Under the pieces are notes generated by a model. It searched no databases, was not told the DNA's origin, and was given only the letters and a program-made list of their open reading frames with translations. A program made the translations under genes and the position numbers. Of a stretch of DNA of 64,000 bases, positions 49,360-58,532 are shown piece by piece; position 1 is the first letter of the stretch; each line of letters begins with the position of its first letter. The stretch is taken from contig NC_020911.1 in assembly GCF_000155675.2 (NCBI RefSeq), positions 3,710,501 through 3,774,500 of the forward strand, in the 5' to 3' direction. The DNA is from Octadecabacter antarcticus 307. Its GTDB lineage: Bacteria > Pseudomonadota > Alphaproteobacteria > Rhodobacterales > Rhodobacteraceae.

Positions 49360-50067
49360 ATGTCATTCCAAGGTTTTACCGGATCGCGGGGCGCACAGTT
49401 GGGCAGATTGAGCAATCAGTTGAAAGATCGCTTTGACGCAACCAAAGCATCCTTTCGCACGGACCTGTCATCACCGGAGAACCGACGCCGCGCCGTTTTG
49501 TATGAACGCTGGTTCGACCACGGCTTCTTGCGCAAATTCTGGACCAACATGTTCGAAATTGCACCTGGTGTCTGGCGCTCAAACCATCCGACAGCCAAAC
49601 GATTTCCGGCACTAACTGCACGGGGCATTCACACGATTATATCCCTGCGCGGCAGCACCACCACACCTTGGGCGCTGTTGGAAAAAGAAGCCTGCACGCG
49701 CCACGGGATTCGGCTTGAAACAGTGGCGTTGAAATCGCAAAGCGCACCAAATCGCCGCGACCTACAGGCACTTATTGGTCTGTTTCGCAGCGTTGAAAAA
49801 CCGGTCTTGTTTCACTGCAAATCCGGCGCTGACCGTACTGGACTTGCCAGCGTGATGTATCTTTTGGTAATCGAAAATCAGCCCCTCGAACAAGCTCGCA
49901 AAATGTTGTCGTGGCGCTACGCCCACCTGAGCTGGACCAAAGCCGGGGTTTTGGACATGCTGCTGGATGATTTCGCAACGTCGGCTAGGCACGATTTCGA
50001 AGACTGGCTGGGACACGATTATGACGCCCGCGCGTTACAAAAAAAGTTTGAGTCAAAAAGCCGGTAG
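49360..50067 (+). CDS. Tyrosine/dual-specificity protein phosphatase-like protein
   Basis: A cysteine phosphatase with the signature HCKSGADRTG (HCxxGxxR) preceded by EKPVLF. Upstream are YERWFDHGFLRKFWTNMFEIAPGVWRSNHPTAKRF and GIHTIISLRG, a layout seen in roseobacter proteins next to lipid A genes. The start is uncertain: ATG at 49360 (235 residues) is preferred because the frame before it, from 49222, overlaps the divergent acyltransferase gene and has no conserved character. Substrate unknown. Confidence 0.82.
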   Translation: MSFQGFTGSRGAQLGRLSNQLKDRFDATKASFRTDLSSPENRRRAVLYERWFDHGFLRKFWTNMFEIAPGVWRSNHPTAKRFPALTARGIHTIISLRGSTTTPWALLEKEACTRHGIRLETVALKSQSAPNRRDLQALIGLFRSVEKPVLFHCKSGADRTGLASVMYLLVIENQPLEQARKMLSWRYAHLSWTKAGVLDMLLDDFATSARHDFEDWLGHDYDARALQKKFESKSR

Positions 50068-50648
50068 CATGCCACCCAACCATTTCCCAAGCCTCCGGCC
50101 CTTCCCAGCTTTGCCAGATGGCGGAATTTGTAGGAACGGTTTCTGAACACCTCGATTCTTCGGGCATTGGCACACGAGACGCTGGCTGAGGTCCCTCTGT
50201 GCGGTGGCAACAGATTGCCGTTTGCGGGCAAAATACCGTTAAGTTCGTCTTTAGAGAGAAGACTATGACAAACTTCAATTTGAACGTTTTCATAAACCAA
50301 CCCTTTCAAACGTCAAACCAACCCACGTCTTGTTAGGCTAGGAAATATAGTTTCCCATCAAAATTGATTTGAGAATCAAGTTCAATTGTATGAGCGATTG
50401 TTGCGTATGCGACGTTAAAAAGAAGGGCACATAACAGACCTTCACTGCAGGTTGCATCAAGGTCTGGTTTGGAAGGACGCTGCGTCGATCCATTTGCGAA
50501 ATGTTGATCGAGACTGGCGTGGCGGTTCCGAAACTTAAAGCACGCACATTTAGTCAGTTGATTTTGTGCCGCACAACGCCATCTCAAGCCCCATGAAAAT
50601 GGATGAGAAAAACACCGCCGCGCGTAGGGTTTCCGGCAGCCGATTGTT
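50068..50648. other. About 580 bases without a convincing gene
   Basis: A 23-codon frame at 50265 is preceded by an AGAGAGAAG-like site but shows no other support, and longer frames on both strands lack recognisable domains. The stretch may hold the photolyase promoter. No repeat or RNA structure was recognised. Confidence 0.5.
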
Positions 50649-50666
50649 GTGTATATGGGGCAACGT

Positions 50667-52199
50667 ATGAAGCTGCGATTGATCCTTGGTGACCAGTTAA
50701 CAAGGTCGCTTTCGAGCCTTACCGATGCCACCGCAGACGACGTGTCGTTGATGTGTGAGGTCCGAGCCGAGGCCACCTATGTCAAACACCACAAGAAAAA
50801 GATCGTCTTATTGTTTTCGGCGATGCGCCATTTTGCAGAGCAGCTATCAGACCACGGGCACAGCGTTCACTACGTTAAATATGACGACCCCGAAAACTCA
50901 GGATCGTTGCTGGGCGAAGTGACGCGAATCGCAGCGCAGCACAACATATCCGAAGTGATTGTCACCGCCCCTGCCGAATACCGGTTGCAGGATGAAATGA
51001 CCCGCTGGTCAGACACGCTCAGCCTGCCGGTCACGATCCGGGAAGATGATCGTTTTTTGTGCACACCCGCTGATTTCGCGGCGTGGGCTGAGGGGCGCAA
51101 ACAACTAAGGATGGAATATTTCTACCGCGAGATGCGCCGTAAATATTCAATCCTGATGGATCAGGATGGACCGATTGGTGGCCAGTGGAACTTTGACGCC
51201 GAAAATCGCAAACCGCCCGCCACCGGGCTGGTCGTTCCAGAAACCTATCACGCGCCACACGATGCCATCACACAAGACGTCTTAACCCTCGTTGCGACGC
51301 ACTTCGCTGATCATTTCGGGGACCTGCTGCCGTTTCATTTTGCGGTCACGCGCGAACAGGCGTTGCTGGCTTTGGATGCCTTCATCACAGATCGCCTGCC
51401 GCAGTTTGGTGACTATCAAGACGCTATGATCCAAGACGAACCTTGGATGTATCACAGTCACATAGGTCTATATCTCAATTGTGGTCTGCTTAACCCGCTT
51501 GAATGTATCCAACGTGCTGAGGCCGCGTATCATGGCGGCGCTGCACCCCTAAACGCGGTTGAGGGGTTCATTCGACAAATCCTTGGCTGGCGTGAATACG
51601 TGCGGGGGATTTATTGGCTCAAAATGCCAGACTATAAGACGTTGAATTTTCTTGATGCCAAACGCCCGCTACCCGAATTTTACTGGACCGCCGACACCCA
51701 GATGAATTGCATGCGCCAGTGCATCAGTGAGACCAAGCAAAACGCCTATGCCCATCACATCCAACGACTGATGGTGTTGGGCAACTTCGCCCTGATCGCG
51801 GGGCTTGATCCTGACGCGGTCAATGAGTGGTATTTACTGGTTTATGCCGACGCATACGAATGGGTCGAATTGCCCAATGTCACAGGCATGGTGTTGTTCG
51901 CCGATGGCGGGATAATGGGCAGCAAACCCTATGCCGCCAGCGGGACATATATCAACAAGATGTCAAATTATTGCGGGTCGTGTCGCTATAAACCAACCGT
52001 CAAAAACGGACCAACCGCCTGCCCGTTCAATTATCTGTACTGGGATTTCATGGATCGCAACGCGGCCAAGCTGAATCGCAATCCACGCATGGGAATGACG
52101 TATCGAACTTTGGGGCGCATGAACGATGAAAAACGTGCCGCGATCAGTGACGACGCGGTTCGGTTTTTCAAAGCCATCGAACGGGGCGAAAATGTTTGA
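50667..52199 (+). CDS. phrB: (6-4) photolyase-type FeS-BCP photolyase/cryptochrome
   Basis: A 510-residue flavoprotein of the iron-sulfur bacterial cryptochrome/photolyase group, which repairs (6-4) photoproducts. The four cluster cysteines are C348, C436, C439 and C452 (NCMRQC, NYCGSCRY, TACPFNY), with the same spacing as in Agrobacterium PhrB (350, 438, 441, 454). The conserved histidine pair lies in AYAHHIQRLMVLGNFALI (H363, H364). The N-terminal LRLILGDQL begins the DMRL-binding domain. The ATG at 50667 fits the family better than an ATG 18 bases upstream. A TIGR03643 gene follows. Confidence 0.93.
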   Translation: MKLRLILGDQLTRSLSSLTDATADDVSLMCEVRAEATYVKHHKKKIVLLFSAMRHFAEQLSDHGHSVHYVKYDDPENSGSLLGEVTRIAAQHNISEVIVTAPAEYRLQDEMTRWSDTLSLPVTIREDDRFLCTPADFAAWAEGRKQLRMEYFYREMRRKYSILMDQDGPIGGQWNFDAENRKPPATGLVVPETYHAPHDAITQDVLTLVATHFADHFGDLLPFHFAVTREQALLALDAFITDRLPQFGDYQDAMIQDEPWMYHSHIGLYLNCGLLNPLECIQRAEAAYHGGAAPLNAVEGFIRQILGWREYVRGIYWLKMPDYKTLNFLDAKRPLPEFYWTADTQMNCMRQCISETKQNAYAHHIQRLMVLGNFALIAGLDPDAVNEWYLLVYADAYEWVELPNVTGMVLFADGGIMGSKPYAASGTYINKMSNYCGSCRYKPTVKNGPTACPFNYLYWDFMDRNAAKLNRNPRMGMTYRTLGRMNDEKRAAISDDAVRFFKAIERGENV

Positions 52200-52229
52200 C
52201 CGCCCCGATGTCAGGGGCCATTAAAACCC

Positions 52230-52445
52230 ATGCGGAAAACATCCAATCTCAGTCCAGAACATATCAGCGACATCGTGCATATGGCGCTGTCTGACCACGT
52301 CAGTTTTGCGACCATCCAAGCGGAATACGGGCTTGGGGAAAAAGACGTCAAAGCGCTGATGCGCGACACGCTGAAAGCCGGAAGTTATAAGACCTGGCGC
52401 AAGCGGGTTCGCGTTTTCGGCGACCGCAGGGAAACCTACAAATAG
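52230..52445 (+). CDS. TIGR03643/DUF2805 family protein
   Basis: A 71-residue protein with the family pattern: LSPEHISDIVHMALSDHVSFATIQAEYGLGEKDVKALMR and a basic end with TWRKRVRVFGDRRETY. The first part looks like a small helix-turn-helix. The family is commonly next to photolyase genes, as here, but its function is not known. It lies between phrB and an ABC1 kinase gene on the same strand. Confidence 0.85.
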   Translation: MRKTSNLSPEHISDIVHMALSDHVSFATIQAEYGLGEKDVKALMRDTLKAGSYKTWRKRVRVFGDRRETYK

Positions 52446-52453
52446 GGGCCCAA

Positions 52454-53800
52454 ATGGACGATAAATCAAACGATGACAGATCAGTCGCCATTCCGTCAGG
52501 GCGGCTGTCTCGGCTGGGCCATATGGGCGCGATGACGTTCGGCGTTCTGGGAAACATGGTGGTGAACGGTGCAACCCAGCTTGGCAAAGGCCAGCGCCCC
52601 ATGATGAAGGATCTTCTGCTCACGCCGAAAAACATCACCCGCGTCACGGACCAGCTGTCAAAAATGCGCGGGGCCGCGATGAAAATCGGCCAGTTGGTGT
52701 CGATGGATTCAGGTGATTTTTTACCGCCAGAGCTGGCGCAGATCATGACACGGCTGCGCAACGACGCGCACCCGATGCCGCCCGCGCAGCTTAAGCAGGT
52801 TCTAAATGCGCAACTGCCAGACGGGTGGCTTAAATTATTCAAGAAATTTGATGTGCGACCCATCGCAGCCGCGTCAATCGGGCAGGTTCACCGCGCCCAG
52901 CTGAAAGACGGGCGCGATCTGGCGATGAAAATCCAGTATCCCGGCGTCGCCAATAGCATCGACAGCGACGTGGCAAATGTGGGTGTACTGATCCGCATGT
53001 CGGGTCTGCTGCCAAAAGGTTTTGAACTGGCCCCTTATCTTGAGGAAGGTCGCAAACAGCTGCACGAAGAAACCGACTACGCCCGCGAAGGTGCGCAGCT
53101 GGTGCAATTCCAGAACCTGCTTATGGACGCACCCCAATTTGTCGTCCCGGCGTTGCAAGCAGACTGGTGCACACCAGATATCCTTGCGATGGATTACGTG
53201 ACCGGCATCGCAATTGAAGATGCAAAAAATGACACGCAACCTGTCCGTGATCAAATCATCATCAACCTTCTTGATCTGACGTTGCGCGAACTATTTGAAT
53301 TCGGCCTGATGCAAACCGACCCCAATTTCGCCAATTATCTGTACAAACCAGAGACGCAACAGATTGTTCTGCTGGACTTTGGGGCCGTGCGCACGATTGC
53401 CCCCTTCGTTGGCGACCAATATCGCGCATTGATCCGTGCGGGGCTGCGCGATGATATGGATGACATCATGAAAGCCGCCCAAGACATCGGGTTATTCGAT
53501 GCCACCACGCGGGATGCCCATCGCGTTCGAATTGCCCAGATGATCCGCCGCGCGTTCGGTTCAATCAGGAATGGGGCTTTGCTTGATTTTAATCAAAATG
53601 ACCTGCCTCAGCAACTTCAAGCGGACGGTCTTGCGCTGCTCGAAGATGGATTTGTGCCCCCCGTCTTGCCGATGGATGTGCTTTTGATCCAGCGAAAATT
53701 TGCAGGTATATTTCTGCTCGCGGCGCGACTTGGGGCCCGCATCGATCTGGCAGCAATGTTGCACCACCATATCCGCACACCGGACCTGCCAACGCAATAA
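52454..53800 (+). CDS. ABC1/UbiB (AarF) family protein kinase-like protein
   Basis: A 448-residue member of the COQ8/UbiB family of atypical kinases and ATPases involved in quinone or lipid handling. Visible are the KxGQ motif MKIGQLVSMDSGDFLPPELA, the alanine-rich loop AAASIGQVHRAQL, the HEETDYAREG helix, QTDPNFANYLY and the DFG-type LLDFGAVR. It starts eight bases after the TIGR03643 gene, suggesting cotranscription with the photolyase operon. Confidence 0.9.
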   Translation: MDDKSNDDRSVAIPSGRLSRLGHMGAMTFGVLGNMVVNGATQLGKGQRPMMKDLLLTPKNITRVTDQLSKMRGAAMKIGQLVSMDSGDFLPPELAQIMTRLRNDAHPMPPAQLKQVLNAQLPDGWLKLFKKFDVRPIAAASIGQVHRAQLKDGRDLAMKIQYPGVANSIDSDVANVGVLIRMSGLLPKGFELAPYLEEGRKQLHEETDYAREGAQLVQFQNLLMDAPQFVVPALQADWCTPDILAMDYVTGIAIEDAKNDTQPVRDQIIINLLDLTLRELFEFGLMQTDPNFANYLYKPETQQIVLLDFGAVRTIAPFVGDQYRALIRAGLRDDMDDIMKAAQDIGLFDATTRDAHRVRIAQMIRRAFGSIRNGALLDFNQNDLPQQLQADGLALLEDGFVPPVLPMDVLLIQRKFAGIFLLAARLGARIDLAAMLHHHIRTPDLPTQ

Positions 53801-53860
53801 TCACCATCCGTTGTCACACCACCTCTTGCGGCGCTGCTTGCACTCGCCAATACTCGTCTC

Positions 53861-55147
53861 ATGACTGAACTGGCCCCCCTTCTCGCTCGGATCGCGGACA
53901 AACGTGATGACCTGATCGCTTTGACGCAGGATCTGATCCGCATTCCGACACTGAACCCCCCGGGTGATAACTACCGTGAAATTTGTGACTATCTGGACCG
54001 CCGCCTGTCCGCGCACGGTTTCATGACCGAAATGATCCGCGCCCATGGCACCCCCGGCGACAGTGAAAAATATCCACGCTGGAACATCGTGGCGCGGCGT
54101 GACGGCGCGCAGTCTGGCGAATGTGTGCATTTCAACAGCCACACCGACGTGGTCGAAGTCGGCAAAGGTTGGACCACAGACCCGTTCGGCGGTGCCCTCA
54201 TTGATGGTAAAATTTACGGACGCGGCGCGTGCGACATGAAAGGCGGGCTTGCCACGTCGATCATCGCGGCCGAAAGCTTCATCGAAACCTACCCCGACTT
54301 TCATGGCGCGATTGAGATTTCAGGCACCGCAGATGAGGAATCGGGCGGCTATGGCGGCGTCGCCTACCTTGCCGAAAAGGGATACTTCGACCCCAAAAAA
54401 GTACAGCACGTCATCATTCCTGAACCACTGAACAAAGACCGCGTTTGCCTTGGGCATCGCGGTGGATGGTGGGCGGAAATTGAAACGTTCGGCGAAATTG
54501 CGCATGGATCAATGCCGTTCCTTGGCGACTGCGCCGTGCGCCACATGGGGGCCGTGTTGGACAAATTCGAAACCGATTTGTTTCCCGCAATGGCGCAGCG
54601 TCGCACCGATATGCCCGTCGTCCCCGAAGGCGCGCGGCAATCGACAATGAACATCAATTCGATCCACGGCGGGCAGAAAGAACAGGCCGACGATTTTACT
54701 GGCCTGCCAGCCCATTGCGTACCGGATTCGTGCCGCATCGTAATTGATCGGCGGTTTTTGGACGAAGAACCGCTCGATATGGTGCGCGATGAAGTGACGG
54801 GTATCCTTAATAGCCTCAAATCCAGCCGTGCCAAATTTGACTATGCGTTGACGGAACTTAACCACGTCCTGCCCTCAATGACCGACCGCAACGCGCCCAT
54901 CGCCGCGACCATTGCGGGGCAAATCCAGACCGTGCTCGGAAAACCCGCACAATTCGTCGCCAGCCCCGGCACCTACGATCAAAAACATATCGACCGGATT
55001 GGCAAACTAAAAAACTGTGTGGCCTACGGACCGGGCATTCTGGAACTGGCCCACAAACCTGACGAATACATCTGCGTTGACGATATGATGGTGAGCGTAG
55101 AGGTTATGGCCAGAAGTCTGGCCGCACTACTGCTGCCAAATGACTAA
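53861..55147 (+). CDS. M20 family deacylase (ArgE/DapE-like)
   Basis: A 428-residue zinc-dependent amidohydrolase/deacylase. Metal-binding motifs are HFNSHTDVVEV, GRGACDMKGGLA, and TADEESGGYGG with the catalytic glutamate, plus IIPEPL; the dimerisation domain has GEIAHGSMPF. N-acyl amino acids or dipeptides are the usual substrates. It heads an operon with a peptide-type importer, an aldehyde dehydrogenase and a P1 peptidase, so it probably hydrolyses an imported amide. ATG at 53861 follows CTCGTCTC without a strong ribosome site. Confidence 0.88.
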   Translation: MTELAPLLARIADKRDDLIALTQDLIRIPTLNPPGDNYREICDYLDRRLSAHGFMTEMIRAHGTPGDSEKYPRWNIVARRDGAQSGECVHFNSHTDVVEVGKGWTTDPFGGALIDGKIYGRGACDMKGGLATSIIAAESFIETYPDFHGAIEISGTADEESGGYGGVAYLAEKGYFDPKKVQHVIIPEPLNKDRVCLGHRGGWWAEIETFGEIAHGSMPFLGDCAVRHMGAVLDKFETDLFPAMAQRRTDMPVVPEGARQSTMNINSIHGGQKEQADDFTGLPAHCVPDSCRIVIDRRFLDEEPLDMVRDEVTGILNSLKSSRAKFDYALTELNHVLPSMTDRNAPIAATIAGQIQTVLGKPAQFVASPGTYDQKHIDRIGKLKNCVAYGPGILELAHKPDEYICVDDMMVSVEVMARSLAALLLPND

Positions 55148-55163
55148 ATAGGGAGAGATCAAT

Positions 55164-56651
55164 ATGACCCATTTCACCAAACTGCTACCAATTCTTCTGG
55201 GGGGCAGCGTGCTCGCCCTGACGGCCAGCATGGCGTCCGCGCAAACCGACATCACCGTCGCCATCCAGTTGGAACCACCGAACCTTGACCCCACGGGCGG
55301 TGCGGCACAAGCCATTGATTCCGTGCTATATTCCAACGTTTTTGAGGGTCTGACGCGGTTCATGGCCGACGGATCAGTCGTCGCGGGCCTTGCAGAAAGC
55401 TGGGAAATTTCTGATGATGGCTTGACCTACACCTTCATGCTCCACGACGGTGTGACGTTCCATGACGGCACCACAATGGACGCCGAAGACGTGAAATTCT
55501 CGCTTGATCGTGCACGTGCGGAAGACAGCATCAACGCGCAAAAAGGCCTTTTCGCGGATATCGCTGACGTCATGGTCATTGACCCGTTATCCGTCGCGGT
55601 CACGCTGACCCAGCCCAACGGCATGTTCCTGTTCAATATGGCGTGGGGTGACGCAGTGATCGTCGCGCCTGAAAGCATTGAAAACATTGCCTCAAACCCG
55701 ATTGGCACAGGTGCGTTTGCCTTCACCGATTGGGTGCAGGGCGACCGGCTGGAACTGACACGCAACGATACCTACTGGGGACAACCCGCAGCGCTGGAAG
55801 CGGCCACGTTCCGCTTTATCTCTGATCCCACAGCAGCCTTCGCAGCCGTCATGGCCGAAGACGTTGACGCCTTTGTCGGCTTCCCCGCCCCCGAAAACCT
55901 GCCACAATTTGAGGCCGATCCACGCTTTCAAGTCCTCGTTGGCAACACCGAGGGCGAGACGATCCTGTCAATGAACAACAAAATGCCACCCTTTGATAAC
56001 GTGTTGGTGCGCCAAGCTGTGTCGCTCGCAATCGACCGCCAAGCGATCATTGACGGCGCGATGTTCGGCTACGGTACGCCGATTGGCACGCACTTTGCAC
56101 CGCACAATCCAGACTATGTCGACCTGATCGCCAACAGCACCTACAACCCCGAACGCGCCCGCGAATTACTCACTGAGGCGGGCTTTGCTGACGGGTTCGC
56201 AACCACGCTGAAATTGCCTCCACCGTCCTACGCGCGGCGCGGCGGTGAAATCATCGCGTCGCAACTGCGCGCGGTCGGGATCACGGCTGAAATCAGCAAC
56301 CTCGAATGGGCGCAATGGATCGAAGAAGTCTTTACCGGCAAGGACTTTGGCCTGTCGATCGTGTCGCACACAGAACCGATGGACATCGGCATCTACGCCA
56401 ATCCGGAGTACTATTTCCAATACGACAATGCGGAATTTCAGGCGTTGATGGTCACGTTGAACGCCACCACTGATCCCGCCACGCGCAGCGATTTGTTGGC
56501 AAAGGCCCAGACCACAATCTCAGAGGATTACGTCAACGGTTACCTGTTCCAGCTCGCCGTGCCGACGGTCGCAAAGGCCGGTCTGAACGGCCTCTGGCTT
56601 GATCAGCCAACAGCCGCCGTAGACCTCACCGGCGTCACTTGGTCGCAATGA
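55164..56651 (+). CDS. Peptide-type ABC transporter substrate-binding protein
   Basis: A 495-residue SBP family 5 protein with a signal peptide of about 26 residues ending SMASAQ. Typical segments are LDPTGGAAQAIDSVLYSNVFEGL, GLAESWEISDDGLTYTFMLHDGVTFHDGT, PIGTGAFAFTDWVQGDRLELTRN and RQAVSLAIDRQAI. AGGGAGAG precedes the start. The ligand is not predictable; with M20 deacylase and aldehyde dehydrogenase in the operon, an acylated amine or small peptide is likely. Confidence 0.92.
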   Translation: MTHFTKLLPILLGGSVLALTASMASAQTDITVAIQLEPPNLDPTGGAAQAIDSVLYSNVFEGLTRFMADGSVVAGLAESWEISDDGLTYTFMLHDGVTFHDGTTMDAEDVKFSLDRARAEDSINAQKGLFADIADVMVIDPLSVAVTLTQPNGMFLFNMAWGDAVIVAPESIENIASNPIGTGAFAFTDWVQGDRLELTRNDTYWGQPAALEAATFRFISDPTAAFAAVMAEDVDAFVGFPAPENLPQFEADPRFQVLVGNTEGETILSMNNKMPPFDNVLVRQAVSLAIDRQAIIDGAMFGYGTPIGTHFAPHNPDYVDLIANSTYNPERARELLTEAGFADGFATTLKLPPPSYARRGGEIIASQLRAVGITAEISNLEWAQWIEEVFTGKDFGLSIVSHTEPMDIGIYANPEYYFQYDNAEFQALMVTLNATTDPATRSDLLAKAQTTISEDYVNGYLFQLAVPTVAKAGLNGLWLDQPTAAVDLTGVTWSQ

Positions 56652-56664
56652 TAAACACTTTTGC

Positions 56665-56758
56665 GGGGCGGTCGTTAGACACCGCCCCCATTCTACCCCC
56701 TACCTTTGTCACTAAAATATCCCGGGGAGTCCGAAGGACGGGGCAGCGCCCCCTTTTT
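56665..56758 (+). terminator. Two hairpins after the binding-protein gene, partial terminator
   Basis: GGGGCGGT pairs with ACCGCCCC (56665-56688). Further on, GGGGC-AGC-GCCCC (56740-56752) is followed by CTTTTT, a standard Rho-independent form. As in the ugp operon, it would reduce permease expression relative to the binding protein. Confidence 0.7.
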
Positions 56759-56775
56759 GGCGACGTATCACCAGA

Positions 56776-57720
56776 ATGATCCGCTATATCGCATCGCGCC
56801 TGCTGTCGCTCACCCTCAGCCTCATTGCGGCCAGCATCGTCATTTTTGCGGTGATCGAAGTTATTCCCGGTGATCCGGCGTCGTTCATGCTTGGTGTCAA
56901 TGCCCGCGCCGACACGCTTGCGGCGCTGCGCGAACAGATGGGGCTTAACGACCCGCTGCCCTTGCGCTATTTCAATTGGGTCACGGGGATGCTGACCGGT
57001 GACTTTGGTACCTCATGGACCTACAAAACCCCGGTCGCGGACTTGGTCAATGACCGCATTTGGGTCTCTCTCCCCCTCGCGATTTATGCGCTGTTTATCT
57101 CTACGATCATCGCATTTCCCGCAGGCATCATCGCCGCCAGCCGTCGCGGTGGCATGGGCGATGTGTCGATCATGGGGGCCACGCAACTCGGTGTTGCGAT
57201 CCCGAATTTCTGGTTCGCAATGATCCTTGTGCTGATCTTTGCGATCAAACTGCGCTGGTTTTCAGCGGGTGGGTTTCCGGGCTGGGACAATCCCTTTCTA
57301 GCGCTCAAATCCCTGACCCTTCCCGCCGTCGCACTGGCATTACCACAAGCAGCAATTCTTGCCCGTATCATGCGCTCGTCCTTGCTCGATAATTTGGGCG
57401 AAGATTACATTCGAACAGCCCGCGCCAAGGGGCTGACCCGCCGCCAAGCGCTGTGGCGGCACGCGGTGCGCAACGCGCTGATCCCAGTCCTCACAATCAT
57501 TGGCCTGCAATTTTCGTTCCTGCTGGCGGGTGGCATTATCATCGAACAAATCTTCTTCCTCCCCGGTCTGGGCCGTCTTATTTTTCAATCAATTTCCGCC
57601 CGTGACCTGATCGTGGTGGAAAGCGTGGTGATGTTGTTGGTCTTTGTCGTCATCGTGGTAAACTTCGCCGTCGATCTGGCCTATGCCGCCGTTGATCCAA
57701 GATTGCGCAGCCGCGCATGA
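56776..57720 (+). CDS. Peptide-type ABC transporter permease (DppB-like)
   Basis: A 314-residue permease with six helices: an N-terminal ASRLLSLTLSLIAASIVIFAVIEVIPGDPA region, the family-typical LREQMGLNDPLPLRYFNWVTGMLTGDFG, and the EAA loop EDYIRTARAKGLTRRQALWRHAVRNALIP. It overlaps the next permease by ATGA. Confidence 0.93.
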   Translation: MIRYIASRLLSLTLSLIAASIVIFAVIEVIPGDPASFMLGVNARADTLAALREQMGLNDPLPLRYFNWVTGMLTGDFGTSWTYKTPVADLVNDRIWVSLPLAIYALFISTIIAFPAGIIAASRRGGMGDVSIMGATQLGVAIPNFWFAMILVLIFAIKLRWFSAGGFPGWDNPFLALKSLTLPAVALALPQAAILARIMRSSLLDNLGEDYIRTARAKGLTRRQALWRHAVRNALIPVLTIIGLQFSFLLAGGIIIEQIFFLPGLGRLIFQSISARDLIVVESVVMLLVFVVIVVNFAVDLAYAAVDPRLRSRA

Positions 57721-58532
57721 GCCGGAGCATCCTAATAGGCGCCAGCTTAACACTGGTTTTCCTCGGCCTCGCCGCGCTGTCGTTCATCTACACGCCATAC
57801 GATATCCTGTCCTTTGATATTCCAAACAAACTGCTGCGACCGAGCGTCACAAACTGGCTTGGCACAGATCACTTCGGACGCGATATTCTGTCGATGATCA
57901 TGTTGGGCGCACGCACGTCCATCGCCGTCGCGGTCCTCGCCGTGGGCATTGGCATTTGTGTCGGCGTTCCCCTCGGCCTGCTTGCGGCCGCAAGGCGCGG
58001 GTCGCTGCTGGATGAACTGATCATGCGGGGCAACGACCTCGTCTTTGCCTTCCCCAGTCTTGTGATCGCGATCCTGATCACTGCCATTTTTGGCCCCTCT
58101 GCGATCAACGCGATCATCGCCATCGGCATCTTCAACATCCCCGTTTTCGCGCGCCTGTCGCGCGGCGCCGCGCTGCCAATCTGGGAACGCGATTTCATTC
58201 TCTCTGCGCGGGTCGCGGGTAAATCCAGCTTGCGCATTTCAATCGAACACATCCTGCCCAACATCACCAACCTGATGATCGTGCAGGGCACGATCCAGTT
58301 CTCACTTGGCATCCTTGCAGAAGCCGCATTGTCCTACATCGGCCTTGGCGCACAGCCCCCGACGGCCAGTTGGGGCCGGATGCTGGCGGACGCGCAAACG
58401 CTGACGTCAATCGCGCCGCACACAGCGCTGATCCCCGGCATGGCGATTGTATTGATGGTGCTTGGCCTCAACCTGCTCGGTGATGGGCTGCGCGACTGGC
58501 TTGACCCGCGCATCAGGGTGGCCCGGTCATGA
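57717..58532 (+). CDS. Peptide-type ABC transporter permease (DppC-like)
   Basis: A 271-residue partner permease: NWLGTDHFGRDILSMIMLGARTSI near the start of the domain, EAA loop LSARVAGKSSLRISIEHILPNI, and the ending GDGLRDWLDPRIR. Overlaps the ATPase gene by ATGA. Confidence 0.93.
   Translation: MSRSILIGASLTLVFLGLAALSFIYTPYDILSFDIPNKLLRPSVTNWLGTDHFGRDILSMIMLGARTSIAVAVLAVGIGICVGVPLGLLAAARRGSLLDELIMRGNDLVFAFPSLVIAILITAIFGPSAINAIIAIGIFNIPVFARLSRGAALPIWERDFILSARVAGKSSLRISIEHILPNITNLMIVQGTIQFSLGILAEAALSYIGLGAQPPTASWGRMLADAQTLTSIAPHTALIPGMAIVLMVLGLNLLGDGLRDWLDPRIRVARS

Noticed and set aside
50265..50336. A 23-codon frame after an AGAGAGAAG sequence
   Set aside because: Too short and without any conserved feature or neighbour relation to be called a gene.
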